A stretch of 64,000 nucleotides of DNA from Kumtagia sp964244725 (GCA_964244725.1 CAXTJQ010000019.1:7918-71917); one strand, 5' to 3'; shown: positions 48,706 through 57,993, counted from the stretch's first letter. A program made the numbers and translations. The notes: generated by a model not told the origin, from the letters alone.

Positions 48706-50382
48706 ATGCCGACTGCCGATCCGATTCTGTCACCGACTTCGTCAAATCCATTGATCAGGGGCATCACCTGGGGCGACCGCTGGTCGAGCGGTACAGCCCA
48801 GACGCAACTGAAAATCTATATCGCCAGCGACGAGACGGTTGTGTTCGAGCAAAAGGATGCCATAGCCTTGGTGGCGCTCGAGGCGGAACGTGAGGCTGTC
48901 GCCGCTACGCTTTCGGCTTACGAGAAATTGCTGAACGTCCACTTCACCATGACCGACAGCCTGGAAGATTCGGACATCTATTTCGCCTTCGCCGCCGGCT
49001 CGGATCCGACGCTGGCGGAGGTTCCCGGTACCCTCGGCATCGCCATGGCGCCAGACCGCACGATCGCCAACTTCCAGGGCGGCGTGCTCGTCAATCGCGA
49101 CGCATATCAGTCGGGCGCGACCGGCCTCGCAGTCGGCGGCTACGATTATGTGACGCTCTTGCACGAATTTGGCCACGCCATGGGGCTGGCCCACCCGCAT
49201 GATACGGGAGGCGCCTCGACGGTTTATCCCGGCGTCACGGAAAACCAGTCCACGGGCGACCTGGGGGATTTCGATCTCAACCAGGCCGTCTACACGATGA
49301 TGTCCTACAATGACGGATGGCAAACCGCTCCGCAGGGACCGCTGGACAGCAATACTGTTTGGACGCGCGGTTTCACCGGCACGCCGATGGCGCTCGACAT
49401 CGCCGCGTTGCAGGCGCTCTATGGAGCGAACGCGACGACCAACATTGGGAACAATGTCTATAATTTGCCGACGGTCAATCAGACTGGAAGCTTCTACGGC
49501 GCCATCTGGGACAAGGGCGGCCTCGACGAAATCGCCAACAACTCCGGCGCCGGCAGCGTCATCGACCTGCGTCCGGCGACGCTTCAAGTCGCGCAGGGCG
49601 GCGGAGGCTTCATTTCGCACGTCGCCGGGATCGATGGCGGCTTCACGATCGCCAATGGCGTCCTGATCGAGAATGCGACCGGCGGATCGGCAGCCGACAC
49701 GATCATCGGCAATGTCGGCAACAACGTGCTCAACGGCCGAGGCGGCGCCGACGCGATGACGGGCGGCCTCGGCAACGACACCTTCATCGTCGACAATGCC
49801 GGCGACAAGGTGATCGAATTCAGCGGCGGTGGCAGCGATACGGTCAGCGCTTCCGTGTCCTTTGCCTTGGCGTCGAGCAACTGGGTCGAGATCCTGCAGA
49901 CGACTTCGGCCTCCGGATCCGCCGGAATCGATCTGACCGGCAACAACATCGCGCAGGGCATCATCGGCAACAGCGGCGCGAACAAGCTCGGCGGGCTCGG
50001 CGGCGACGACCTGCTTTTCGGGCTCGGCGGCAACGACACGTTGACTGGCGGGACGGGCAAGGATACGTTCCAGTTCAACACCGCGCTCAGCAGCGCCGGC
50101 AACGTCGATGCGATCACCGATTTCAACGTCGTGGACGACACGATCAAGCTCGCCAAGTCGATCTTCGCCGCCCTCAACGTCGGCGCGCTGTCGTCCGACG
50201 CGTTCTGGAAGAGCACGGCCGGCGTCGCGCACGACACAAGCGACCGCATCATCTACGACAGCGACGGCGGCGCGCTCACCTATGACGCGGACGGCGCTCT
50301 GGCGGGCGGCGTGGGGGCGATCAAGTTCGCGGTCGTCGGCCTCAATCTCGGCCTGACGAACGCGGATTTCACGATCGCCTGA
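48706..50382 (+). CDS. Serralysin-like M10 zinc metalloprotease with RTX repeats
   Basis: A 558-aa secreted protease. The catalytic zinc motif HEFGHAMGLAH spans 153-163, followed by the metzincin Met-turn in VYTMMSYND. The C-terminal half contains GGxGxDxxx calcium-binding repeats (GRGGADAMTGGLGNDTFIV, GLGGDDLLFGLGGNDTLTGG, TGKDTFQF) and an aspartate-rich end typical of type I secretion substrates. No N-terminal signal peptide is present, as expected. No type I secretion genes lie in the window. Start at the ATG at 48706 behind GGGGGA. Confidence 0.92.
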   Translation: MPTADPILSPTSSNPLIRGITWGDRWSSGTAQTQLKIYIASDETVVFEQKDAIALVALEAEREAVAATLSAYEKLLNVHFTMTDSLEDSDIYFAFAAGSDPTLAEVPGTLGIAMAPDRTIANFQGGVLVNRDAYQSGATGLAVGGYDYVTLLHEFGHAMGLAHPHDTGGASTVYPGVTENQSTGDLGDFDLNQAVYTMMSYNDGWQTAPQGPLDSNTVWTRGFTGTPMALDIAALQALYGANATTNIGNNVYNLPTVNQTGSFYGAIWDKGGLDEIANNSGAGSVIDLRPATLQVAQGGGGFISHVAGIDGGFTIANGVLIENATGGSAADTIIGNVGNNVLNGRGGADAMTGGLGNDTFIVDNAGDKVIEFSGGGSDTVSASVSFALASSNWVEILQTTSASGSAGIDLTGNNIAQGIIGNSGANKLGGLGGDDLLFGLGGNDTLTGGTGKDTFQFNTALSSAGNVDAITDFNVVDDTIKLAKSIFAALNVGALSSDAFWKSTAGVAHDTSDRIIYDSDGGALTYDADGALAGGVGAIKFAVVGLNLGLTNADFTIA

Positions 50383-52246
50383 GCGAACCGGCCCGCGGCG
50401 GCGCGCCGGCGGTTTCCGCCGGCGCGTAGGCTTTCCAGCCGCCCCTGCCGTTCCGCTTGGCGCGATAAAGCGCGCCATCGGCATTTCGCAGCAGACCCTC
50501 GGCTTCGGATGGATCGCGCGGAAAGGCCGTATAGCCGATCGTCGCGCTCGGGGTCATCATCACATCGCCGATCGCGAACGGCATGGCGATAGCCTTGCTG
50601 ATCCGACGCGCCATCGAGATTTCGGCGATATCGTCCCGCAAATCCTTCATCACGATCACGAATTCGTCGCCGCCGAGGCGCGCCACCAGATCGCCCGGCC
50701 GGACGCTGGCTTCTAGCCGGCGCGAGACTTCCACCAGCAGCGCGTCGCCGGCGGCATGGCCCAGGCTGTCGTTGACGGGCTTGAAATGATCGAGATCGAG
50801 CATCATGACCGTCAGCGCGCCGCCCTTTGACCGTGCGACCTCCAGCCATGCGCTCAGTTGCCGATTGAACAACGAGCGGTTCGCCAGACCCGTCAACGGA
50901 TCGTGCTGGGCCTGGTACTCCAGATGGCGCTCGAAACTCAGCCGCGCTGTGACATCCGCGATCATGCGCAGGCAATGGCCATTGGCAAGGATTTTGGTGC
51001 GCACGGCGAATGTCCGGCCGTCGGCGATCTCGATCAGGGTCTCCCCACTTTCACGCAGCCCGGCGACTTTGCGCGAGATATGCGCTTCGATCGTATCGCC
51101 CTCTTCTACCACCTCCTCGCCGCAGGCCACCGAACACCGCAAGATCTCGGCGAACGGGGTGCCGGAGACGCGCAGATGCGCGGTCATCGGAAAGAGCTCG
51201 CGGTAGCGATCGTTGCAGAACACGATGACTCCGGCCGCGTCGAGCATGACCAATCCGTCGTTCATGTTGTCGAGCGCTTGGTCCAGATAGGATTGGGTTT
51301 CCTCCAGCCGCGCCTGCAATGTCTTTGCCGACGAGATGTCGCGATTGTGGGTGATCAGGCCGACCACCGACCCGTCGTCGCCGCGGATCGGAACCTTGAG
51401 CGTCGACAGCCAGCCATGCGAGCCGTCGCCGCGCACGCACTGTTGCTCGATCGAGGTGATTTCGCCGGTCGCGAAAATCGCAAGTTCATCCTGGCGGAAC
51501 CGCGCCGCGACCTCCAGCGGATAGAAGTCGAAATCGGTCCGCCCGATCAGCGCCTCGGCCGACCCCGCTTGCATCAGATCGGCGGTCGCCGGGTTGGCGG
51601 CCAGGAAGCGGCCTTCGATATCCTTGATGTTGAGGCAGTCGGGCAGGATATCGACCATCGAGCGGTAAAGGCGGTTGACGCTCAGAATCTCGCGATGGCG
51701 ACGGTCGCGCAAAAGCAGCATCCCAAGAAGCAGCGTGCAGATGAACGACAGAGCGAAAGGCGCCCACATCAGGGGCAGAAGCCTGTCGCGCACGGCGGCC
51801 GGCAACGTGAAGACGATCAGCGATCCGCTGACGGCCACTAGCATCGACAGGACGAACACGTCCGAATTGCGGATGGCGCGCTTGCGGCGCGATGCATGAC
51901 CGATAAGGCCGATGATGGTCGTGACCGCAATGCCGAGAAGGCCTGTCCCCACCGAGCCGCCCAGGTAGACCCGGTAGGCCGCGGCCGCGCCGGCCACCAC
52001 GAAGCCCGCGACCGGCCCGCCGAAAAAGCACGATACGGCAATCAGCGGCCCGCGCAGATCGTAGAAGACGCCGGGAGCAGCCTCGAACGCCATCATCATC
52101 GAGCCGACGGCGCCGATCGCCATGGCGCCGCCGAAGGCGAGGCGCTGGCGTCCCGGCGAAAGCCTCGTGACCAGATCGCTGAACGCACCCCAACTGACCA
52201 AGGCAATGGCCGTGAAGGCTAGATTCGCGAAAAGCGGTTCCCACAT
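50369..52246 (-). CDS. Membrane-bound diguanylate cyclase (5TM-PAS-PAS-GGDEF)
   Basis: A 625-aa protein. The N-terminus has about six hydrophobic segments of the 5TMR-LYT sensory type, with DLRGPLIAVSCFFGGPVAGF and ALSFICTLLLGMLLL. Two PAS domains follow (DILPDCLNIKDIEGRFLAAN; NMNDGLVMLDAAGVIVFCND). The GGDEF domain has a canonical active site RLGGDEF and HDPLTGLANRSLFNRQL. It should make cyclic di-GMP in response to an extracytoplasmic or membrane cue. Start at the ATG at 52246; the larger frame upstream is artefactual. It converges with the protease gene, overlapping by 14 bp. Confidence 0.92.
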   Translation of the reverse strand: MWEPLFANLAFTAIALVSWGAFSDLVTRLSPGRQRLAFGGAMAIGAVGSMMMAFEAAPGVFYDLRGPLIAVSCFFGGPVAGFVVAGAAAAYRVYLGGSVGTGLLGIAVTTIIGLIGHASRRKRAIRNSDVFVLSMLVAVSGSLIVFTLPAAVRDRLLPLMWAPFALSFICTLLLGMLLLRDRRHREILSVNRLYRSMVDILPDCLNIKDIEGRFLAANPATADLMQAGSAEALIGRTDFDFYPLEVAARFRQDELAIFATGEITSIEQQCVRGDGSHGWLSTLKVPIRGDDGSVVGLITHNRDISSAKTLQARLEETQSYLDQALDNMNDGLVMLDAAGVIVFCNDRYRELFPMTAHLRVSGTPFAEILRCSVACGEEVVEEGDTIEAHISRKVAGLRESGETLIEIADGRTFAVRTKILANGHCLRMIADVTARLSFERHLEYQAQHDPLTGLANRSLFNRQLSAWLEVARSKGGALTVMMLDLDHFKPVNDSLGHAAGDALLVEVSRRLEASVRPGDLVARLGGDEFVIVMKDLRDDIAEISMARRISKAIAMPFAIGDVMMTPSATIGYTAFPRDPSEAEGLLRNADGALYRAKRNGRGGWKAYAPAETAGAPPRAGSLRRS

Positions 52247-52395
52247 ACGCGTGACATCGATTCCAGAAACGAATTCCGATCCACCTTGTCGCCACCGGCG
52301 TTGCAGGAGGGTTACTGAATTTGTGAAGACTGGAACATGCTTACCGAAATGCTGACATCGATCGTCGAATGCGACCCAGTCCGGCGTAGGCGTCC

Positions 52396-52935
52396 TTGCG
52401 CGCCGCGCTGATCGCGACGCTTGCGATGGACGAGCGCGCCTTCGCTGTGCTCGAGGGCCTGCGCCGCCGCCATTTTCCGGTCGAGCGCAATCTCGTTCCC
52501 GCACACGTCACGCTTTTTCACAAGCTGCCCGGCGATCATGAGGACCGCATTCGCGAGCAGCTCGCGGTCGTGTGCGCGGCCACGGCGCGCTTCGATCTGG
52601 CGGTCGGCGGCATCCGCCGCCTCGGCGGCGGCGTCGCGATCAATGTCGAGGGCGAAGGACTCTTGAAAATTCGCGACGCGCTGCGGCGGCTCTGGGTGGA
52701 CTGGCTTGGCCCACAGGACCGGCAAGGCTATCGCCCCCATGTCACCGTCCAAAACAAGGCCGACCCCAGCGCCGCCGAGACGCTCGCTCTATCGCTTGAG
52801 AAGGACTTCACCGGCATTTCTGTCGAGGCTCGCGGCCTGATCCTGTGGCGTTATCTCGGCGGACCATGGGAGCATATCGAAACCTTCGCTTTTGGGACCG
52901 GCCTCTCGCCCCAGGAAATCGAGGGGGTTATCTAA
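52396..52935 (+). CDS. 2H phosphoesterase / 2'-5' RNA ligase family protein
   Basis: A 179-aa LigT-like protein with the two H-x-T motifs of the 2H superfamily: AHVTLFHKL and PHVTVQNKA. Family members hydrolyse cyclic phosphodiesters in RNA-repair or signalling contexts. The frame opens with a TTG at 52396 preceded by AGG; the ATG at 52426 (MDERAFAVLEG) would delete the first beta strand (RAALIATLAM), so the TTG is preferred. Confidence 0.85.
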   Translation: MRAALIATLAMDERAFAVLEGLRRRHFPVERNLVPAHVTLFHKLPGDHEDRIREQLAVVCAATARFDLAVGGIRRLGGGVAINVEGEGLLKIRDALRRLWVDWLGPQDRQGYRPHVTVQNKADPSAAETLALSLEKDFTGISVEARGLILWRYLGGPWEHIETFAFGTGLSPQEIEGVI

Positions 52936-53173
52936 CGAGGATATCCGCTTCCTCGGCGGCGTTTTCGAACGCCAGCCGCGCCGATCTTGCTTCCTTCAGC
53001 CCGTCCAGCACGGCCATGCAAGCTTTGCGCGCCGCGAGATGCCGTCGCCCGCCGTCGGTCGGCCAGCTGTACAGCAGGCATTCGGCCGCCTCGCGTGTGG
53101 TGGTGACGGTGCGGATTTTGCCCGGTCCGCCCATCTCGACGCGCACGGGCCGATCGAAACGCTTTTCGTCCAT
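52928..53173 (-). CDS. DUF982 domain-containing protein (81 aa)
   Basis: MDEKRFDRPVRVEMGGPGKI then TVTTTREAAECLLYSWPTDG and HLAARKACMAVLDGLKEARS follow the DUF982 pattern (VxxGxxxxI.s..eA...L...WP...G..h..A...C...L.g), a small rhizobial family, often multicopy, of unknown function. It converges with the 2H phosphoesterase gene with 8 bp overlap. Confidence 0.9.
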   Translation of the reverse strand: MDEKRFDRPVRVEMGGPGKIRTVTTTREAAECLLYSWPTDGGRRHLAARKACMAVLDGLKEARSARLAFENAAEEADILVR

Positions 53174-53307
53174 GACTCACACCCACACGCAACACACGAA
53201 CGCGGTTCAATCGAGAACGAACGATTCAGTTCCTTGCCGGAGCGCATCCGCCGCGCCTTGACAACCGGTCGGCCCCGACCGACTTCCTTACGCTGAGGGA
53301 GAAGAGC

Positions 53308-54060
53308 ATGGCCGAAGCCAAACGTTCCACAATCGACGTCAGGGAGGTCGAGCGGTTTTCCGCCCTGGCGGCCGAATGGTGGAACCCGGAGGGAAAATTC
53401 CGGCCGCTGCACAAGTTCAATCCCGTGCGCCTGTCCTATATTCGCGACCAGCTCGCCGCGCGTTTCGGCCGCGATCCGCTCGCTGCGCGACCCTTCGAGG
53501 GTCTGCGCATCCTCGACATTGGCTGCGGCGGCGGACTGCTCTGCGAACCCATGGCGCGCCTGGGCGCCGAAGTGGTCGGCGCAGACGCCTCGGAGATCAA
53601 TATCGAGGTCGCGAGGCTGCACGCCCGGCAGGCCGGCGTCGCGATCGACTACCGTGCGACGACAGCCGAAGACCTCGCTGACGCGGGCGAGAAGTTCGAC
53701 GTGATCCTGAACATGGAAGTCGTCGAGCACGTCGCCGACGTCGGGCTGTTCGTCGGCAAATGCGCCGACATGGTGCGGCCGGGCGGCCTGATGGTTGTGG
53801 CGACGATCAACCGGACGCTGAAGGCGCTCGGCCTGGCGATCATCGGCGCCGAATACGTCCTGCGCTGGCTGCCGCGTGGAACCCACCAATACGGCAAGCT
53901 CGTCCGCCCCGAAGAGCTGGAGAAGGCCCTGACCGATGCCGGCATGGGCGTCGTCGACAGGCAAGGCGTCGTCTACCACCCGCTCGCCGACCGCTGGCAG
54001 CGTTCGACGGATATGGATGTCAATTACATGATCCTGGCCGAGAAATTCGGAGCCGCCTGA
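53308..54060 (+). CDS. ubiG: Ubiquinone biosynthesis O-methyltransferase UbiG
   Basis: Carries out both SAM-dependent O-methylations in ubiquinone synthesis. The 250-aa protein has the UbiG pattern: EVERFSALAAEWWNPEGKFR, PLHKFNPVRLSYIRD, SAM loop ILDIGCGGGLLCEPMARLGA, and the lipid-interacting insert AEYVLRWLPRGTHQY. GGGAGAAGAG precedes the ATG at 53308. In Rhizobiales it is often found next to lysC; here it heads the ubiG-DUF1178-nitrilase-grxC-comF group. Confidence 0.96.
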   Translation: MAEAKRSTIDVREVERFSALAAEWWNPEGKFRPLHKFNPVRLSYIRDQLAARFGRDPLAARPFEGLRILDIGCGGGLLCEPMARLGAEVVGADASEINIEVARLHARQAGVAIDYRATTAEDLADAGEKFDVILNMEVVEHVADVGLFVGKCADMVRPGGLMVVATINRTLKALGLAIIGAEYVLRWLPRGTHQYGKLVRPEELEKALTDAGMGVVDRQGVVYHPLADRWQRSTDMDVNYMILAEKFGAA

Positions 54061-54080
54061 CCTGGCGATCGTCCTCGGCG

Positions 54081-54506
54081 TTAGTTGCGGTCGTCGGGAA
54101 AGACCGGGATCGGCATGAAGGCCACCCCATCCTCGGCCAGCGTTCTGGCCTCGTCGGGCGTCGCCTCGCCATGGATGCCGCGCGGTTCAACCTCGCCGAA
54201 ATGGATTTTTCGCGCCTCTTCTGCGAATTTCGCGCCGACATAGTCGGTGTTCGCGCGCATCTTGTCCGACAGCGACTTGAGCTGCGTCATCGCGTCCTTT
54301 TGCGCCTCGTTCATCGCCAACGCGATCGTGTCGCGTTTGCGGCCGGTCGAAACTGCGGGCGCCATCAACGCCTTGTCGATTTTCGGCGACCCGCACGAAG
54401 GACATTCCAGAAACCCGCGCTTGCGCTGGGTGTCGAAATCGTCGCTGCCGCGGAACCAGGCTTCGAAGTCATGCGCGTGCTCGCAACGCAGCGAAAATCG
54501 GATCAA
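54081..54506 (-). CDS. DUF1178 family protein
   Basis: A 141-aa protein reading IRFSLRCEHAHDFEAWFRGS, DDFDTQRKRGFLECPSCGSP. Two cysteine pairs suggest a small zinc ribbon. The C-terminal half has GAKFAEEARKIHFGEVEPRG. The start is a TTG at 54506 that overlaps the nitrilase stop (TTGA, 4 bp). DUF1178 members are found in alpha- and betaproteobacteria beside nitrilase genes; function unknown. Confidence 0.87.
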   Translation of the reverse strand: MIRFSLRCEHAHDFEAWFRGSDDFDTQRKRGFLECPSCGSPKIDKALMAPAVSTGRKRDTIALAMNEAQKDAMTQLKSLSDKMRANTDYVGAKFAEEARKIHFGEVEPRGIHGEATPDEARTLAEDGVAFMPIPVFPDDRN

Positions 54507-55369
54507 GACGCCGCCCCGCGCAGCGTGAAATCTCGGCCCTCGGCCGAACCGAGAACGAACTCGCGCGCGTTCCTCAGGTTGGGGATTTTCCTGCGCGCCT
54601 GGACCGACAGACCCGTATCGATCTCCGCGAGAATGACGCCAGACGTATCGTTTTCGGCTTCCGCCAGGATGCGGCCCCACGGATCCACGATCATCGAGTG
54701 GCCGTAGGTCTCCCGCCCGTCCTCGTGCGATCCGCCCTGCGCGGCCGCGATCAGGAACGCGCCGTTCTCGATAGCGCGGGCGCGAAGCAGGACATGCCAG
54801 TGCGCCTCGCCGGTCTGGCGCGTGAAGGCGGCAGGCGCCGTCAGCACGTTCGCCCCTGCCATCGCCTCGGCTCGAAACAATTGCGGAAAGCGCAAATCGT
54901 AGCAGATGGCGAAGCCGAGGCGCGCGAACGGCAGGTCGGCCACCATGGCGGTCGACCCCGCCTCGTAGGCGGCCGATTCGCGCCAGCTCTCGCCTTTGTC
55001 GAGGTCGACGTCGAACATATGGATCTTGTCGTAGGACGCGACGACCGCGCCGTCCGGGCCGAACAGCAGGGCGCGATTGGCGAGCTTGCCGTCGGTGCGC
55101 AGGATGGCGGTCGATCCGATATGCAGGTGGATGCCGAACCTGCACGCGAGTTTCGACGCCGACGCCACGACGAGGTCCTTGTCCTCCGTCGCGAAGGTCG
55201 AGGCGTGGGATTGTTTGTCGCGGACCAGCGCGCCGGTCATTTCGGGCGTCTGGACGTAATCGGCGCCCATCCCGGCCGCCAGGGCGACCAGCCGTTCGAG
55301 GTCGGCGACGTTGCGCCGCACATCCTCGCCGGACCGCATCTGGATCGCCGCCGCGTTGAAACTCGCCAT
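54503..55369 (-). CDS. Carbon-nitrogen hydrolase (Nit1-like omega-amidase/deaminated glutathione amidase group)
   Basis: A 288-aa nitrilase-superfamily enzyme with the Glu-Lys-Cys triad: Glu in VQTPEMTGAL, Lys in SYDKIHMFDVDL, Cys in LGFAICYDLRFPQLF. The DKIHMFDVD signature is typical of Nit1-branch amidases that repair deaminated glutathione. Start at the ATG at 55369 (MASFNAAAIQMRSG); the huge upstream frame is a shadow. It is flanked by grxC and DUF1178 in one leftward operon; the glutaredoxin neighbour fits a glutathione-linked role. Confidence 0.92.
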   Translation of the reverse strand: MASFNAAAIQMRSGEDVRRNVADLERLVALAAGMGADYVQTPEMTGALVRDKQSHASTFATEDKDLVVASASKLACRFGIHLHIGSTAILRTDGKLANRALLFGPDGAVVASYDKIHMFDVDLDKGESWRESAAYEAGSTAMVADLPFARLGFAICYDLRFPQLFRAEAMAGANVLTAPAAFTRQTGEAHWHVLLRARAIENGAFLIAAAQGGSHEDGRETYGHSMIVDPWGRILAEAENDTSGVILAEIDTGLSVQARRKIPNLRNAREFVLGSAEGRDFTLRGAAS

Positions 55370-55380
55370 CGGTTCGTCCT

Positions 55381-55650
55381 TCAATTCGGCGCGTCGGCCG
55401 AAAGCATGCCGTCGAGCCGGCCGGAATCGTCCAACGCATGCAGGTCGTCCGACCCGCCCACATGGATCCGACCGATGAAAATCTGCGGGAATGTCGTCCG
55501 GCCGTTGGACCGGGCGATCATGTCCGCCTTCACTTCCGGCGAAAAGCTGGCGTCGTGTTCGGTATAGGCGACGCCCTTGCTGTCGAGAAGCCGCTTGGCG
55601 GCGGCGCAATAGCCGCACATCATCCGCGTATAGATCGTAACATCCGCCAT
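55381..55650 (-). CDS. grxC: Glutaredoxin 3
   Basis: An 89-aa dithiol glutaredoxin with active site CGYC (MADVTIYTRMMCGYCAAAKR) where the usual GrxC motif is CPYC, cis-proline region RTTFPQIFIG, and the glutathione-binding GGSDDLHALD. It reduces disulfides and mixed disulfides with glutathione in the cytoplasm. Gly in place of Pro in the active site is a known alphaproteobacterial variant. Confidence 0.94.
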   Translation of the reverse strand: MADVTIYTRMMCGYCAAAKRLLDSKGVAYTEHDASFSPEVKADMIARSNGRTTFPQIFIGRIHVGGSDDLHALDDSGRLDGMLSADAPN

Positions 55651-55683
55651 GTCGTCGTCCTGTCTTGCCTCCCATATAGTCGC

Positions 55684-56457
55684 TCAATCTTCCGGCCGAA
55701 AGTCCCCCGGCAAGACGCGCGCGAAGGTCAGCACGTCGACCGCCGACGCCTTGACCTTGCGCAGCGCGCGCGCCACGGCCGCGACTGTGGCTCCAGTCGT
55801 GTAGACGTCGTCCACCACCAGCACCCGCCGTCCCACGACCCTTTCGGCCATGGCTTTGGGCACGGCGAACGCCGCGCGGACGTTGTCCTCGCGTTGCCTC
55901 TGCCCAAGCCCGACCTGTTGCCGCGTCATTTTCACGCGCGTCACGAGCCCCGGCTCGAACGGCAAGCCGGTATGGGCGCAGACGGAGCGCGCCAACTCGG
56001 CCGACTGGTTGAACCGGCGCTTGAAAAAACGCCTCGGGTGAAGCGGAACGGGCATGACGACATCGGCCTCGGGCAGCAGTTCGAAAGCCGCGCGCATCAT
56101 CCACTTCGCCATCCACGGCGCCAGGTCGGTGCGGTCGTGATACTTCAAGCCCTGCACCATCCGGCTCGCGATTCCCGAATAGACCACCGCCGCGCGGGCG
56201 CGGGCGAACGGTGGCGGATGGGCGATGGCTTCCGCCGATAGAAACCCCTCGCCCATGTCGTGCGCGAACGGCGTCCCCATGACGGGGCACCATGGCGGCT
56301 CCAGGAAGCGCAGTTTCGGCCAGCATGCCCCGCACAGCGCTCCGGGTTCCCGCACCAGCCGCCGGCAACCGGCGCAGATCGGCGGAAACAGCAGCGTGGC
56401 GGGACTGCGGACGGCGATGGCCGCCGCATGCTTGAACTGCCTTCCCCAATCGGTCAT
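55684..56457 (-). CDS. ComF family phosphoribosyltransferase-like protein
   Basis: A 257-aa protein. The N-terminal zinc finger has C-x-x-C pairs (CAGCRRL and CGACWPKL). A type I PRTase domain with the PRPP loop VLVVDDVYTTGATVAAVARA follows. ComF proteins link DNA uptake to ssDNA handling in competent species; their role in rhizobia is unclear. It is upstream of grxC in the same direction. Confidence 0.92.
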   Translation of the reverse strand: MTDWGRQFKHAAAIAVRSPATLLFPPICAGCRRLVREPGALCGACWPKLRFLEPPWCPVMGTPFAHDMGEGFLSAEAIAHPPPFARARAAVVYSGIASRMVQGLKYHDRTDLAPWMAKWMMRAAFELLPEADVVMPVPLHPRRFFKRRFNQSAELARSVCAHTGLPFEPGLVTRVKMTRQQVGLGQRQREDNVRAAFAVPKAMAERVVGRRVLVVDDVYTTGATVAAVARALRKVKASAVDVLTFARVLPGDFRPED

Positions 56458-56525
56458 GACAGGGCTCCGTCGCCAAGGCGGACACGCCGTCGAACGTTCG
56501 GCGTCATCACAATGCGGGACCGCTC

Positions 56526-57398
56526 GTGCAGCCGATCATCGACACCGGGCTCTCGCTGTCAAGGAAGCGCCGCGCATTCGCCGCCGCTGTCCCGGGCGCC
56601 GATTTTCTGATGGCGTGCGCCGCCGACGATCTTCGCGACCGGCTGGCGACCGTCGAGCGCCGGTTCGCCGCCGCCGCGGCGCTGTTCTGCCTGACGCCCG
56701 CCGCGCGCGACGCGATGGTCGAAAGCGGCAAGATGGGCGATGTCGTCAGGGTCGAGAGCGACGCGGCGTTGGCGGGCTCCGGCGGAATCGTCGCCGCGCC
56801 CGAGACCGTTCCTCTCGCGCCCGCAAGCGTCGATCTGGTCGTCTCGATGCTGACCTTGCACGAAGCCAACGACATTCCGGGCGTCCTGGTGCAAATTCGC
56901 CGCGCCTTGCGCCCCGACGGGCTTTTCCTGGGCGCGATGGCGGGCGGCGCGACGCTGACCGAACTGCGCGAGAGCCTGCTTGCGGCCGAGACGGCGCTTT
57001 ATGGCGGCGTCAGCCCCCGGGTGCTCCCTTTCGCCGATGTCCGCGATGTCGGCGCGCTCCTGCAGCGAGCCGGGTTCGCCCTGCCCGTCGCCGATGTCGA
57101 GACGGTCACCGTGCGCTACGACGACCTGTTCGCGTTGATGCGCGACCTCCGCGCCATGGGGGCCACGAACGCGCTGGTTGCGCGCAACCGCCGGCCGGCC
57201 ACGCGGATGCTGTTCGCCAAGGCGGCGGAAATCTACGCCGGGCGCTTCGCCGATCCGGACGGCCGCGTCAGGGCGACCTTCTCGATCGTCTGGATGTCGG
57301 GATGGGCGCCGGATGCCTCGCAGCCCAGGGCCCTGAAACCGGGCTCGGCGCGAATGTCGCTCGCGCAGGCTCTCGCCAGTCCCGCGAAGGACTCGTGA
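56526..57398 (+). CDS. Methyltransferase domain protein, NDUFAF5/BioC-like
   Basis: A 290-aa class I methyltransferase-like protein. ALFCLTPAARDAMVESGKMG leads into a weak SAM loop. VDLVVSMLTLHEANDIPGVL and RALRPDGLFLGAMAGGATLT then ELRESLLAAE are the motifs of the BioC/NDUFAF5 group (complex I assembly factor hydroxylase in mitochondria). The canonical GxGxG loop is not evident, so SAM binding may be unusual. The start is a GTG at 56526, divergent from comF. Confidence 0.8.
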   Translation: MQPIIDTGLSLSRKRRAFAAAVPGADFLMACAADDLRDRLATVERRFAAAAALFCLTPAARDAMVESGKMGDVVRVESDAALAGSGGIVAAPETVPLAPASVDLVVSMLTLHEANDIPGVLVQIRRALRPDGLFLGAMAGGATLTELRESLLAAETALYGGVSPRVLPFADVRDVGALLQRAGFALPVADVETVTVRYDDLFALMRDLRAMGATNALVARNRRPATRMLFAKAAEIYAGRFADPDGRVRATFSIVWMSGWAPDASQPRALKPGSARMSLAQALASPAKDS

Positions 57399-57419
57399 CC
57401 GCCGGCGGCGGCCTTTTCG

Positions 57420-57596
57420 CTATTTCAGGCCTTGCACGAGGCGGCTGTTATTGTCGCCCCACAGATAGGCGATCTGGTTGCCGGCCGTGCCGACGCCCAC
57501 CACGATCGCCAGTGAGAGCAACGCCACGATCAGCCCATATTCGATCGCGGTCGCGCCGGCGTCGTCCTTTAGAAATCGGCGTATCAGCCTGCCCAT
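57420..57596 (-). CDS. Flp/Fap-type pilin (58 aa)
   Basis: MGRLIRRFLKDDAGATAIEY followed by GLIVALLSLAIVVGVGT is a type IVb Flp prepilin: a short basic leader, the G/ATAIEYGL processing site, and a hydrophobic helix. I start at the ATG at 57596, eight bases behind GAAGGG; an ATG at 57602 sits too close to it. Flp pilins form tight-adherence (Tad) pili. No tad or cpa genes are in the window. Confidence 0.92.
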   Translation of the reverse strand: MGRLIRRFLKDDAGATAIEYGLIVALLSLAIVVGVGTAGNQIAYLWGDNNSRLVQGLK

Positions 57597-57681
57597 TGCC
57601 ATATCCCTTCGCGGATACCCTAGCGGCAACACCTTAACGAAGGTTAACGCCAAAGCCTTAACGGGTGGTGAAAAGGCGGCT

Positions 57682-57993
57682 TCAGCAATCGCCGCTGCGC
57701 GTTCCGTTGTCGCGAATGATGCAGATCGAGTTCGGCGATGTCTGCAGGACGCTCTTGCGGATCGTGTAGGTCCCCTTATACCCGATCGCGCCGGTGGCGG
57801 TGCTGTCGATGCCGACCCCGTCGTCCGACATCGCGATGTAGTCGCCATACCGGTTGTCGAGCACATGCGTGGCGATCAGCGCGATGGCGACCGCGACCGA
57901 CCCGAACAGCATCACGACGCGCAGCAAGCCGCTGCCGGTCACGTCGCCGCGCGGCGCGCCGCGATACAAATCGTTGTGGCTTTCGAAGGACAT
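57682..57993 (-). CDS. Hypothetical membrane protein (103 aa)
   Basis: Starts MSFESHNDLYRGAPRGDVTG. One transmembrane helix (LLRVVMLFGSVAVAIALIAT, about 23-42) is followed by a polar domain of about 60 residues with two cysteines (SICIIRDNGTRSGDC at the end). The topology suggests a small periplasmic domain. It is near and codirectional with the Flp pilin. No family name known. Confidence 0.7.
   Translation of the reverse strand: MSFESHNDLYRGAPRGDVTGSGLLRVVMLFGSVAVAIALIATHVLDNRYGDYIAMSDDGVGIDSTATGAIGYKGTYTIRKSVLQTSPNSICIIRDNGTRSGDC

Noticed and set aside
48742..50484. 580-codon minus-strand ORF opposite the RTX protease
   Set aside because: Antisense of a gene with HExxH and RTX motifs; composition typical of a shadow frame.
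54503..56485. 660-codon frame containing the nitrilase
   Set aside because: The N-terminal half is a shadow of grxC and comF; the nitrilase starts at 55369.
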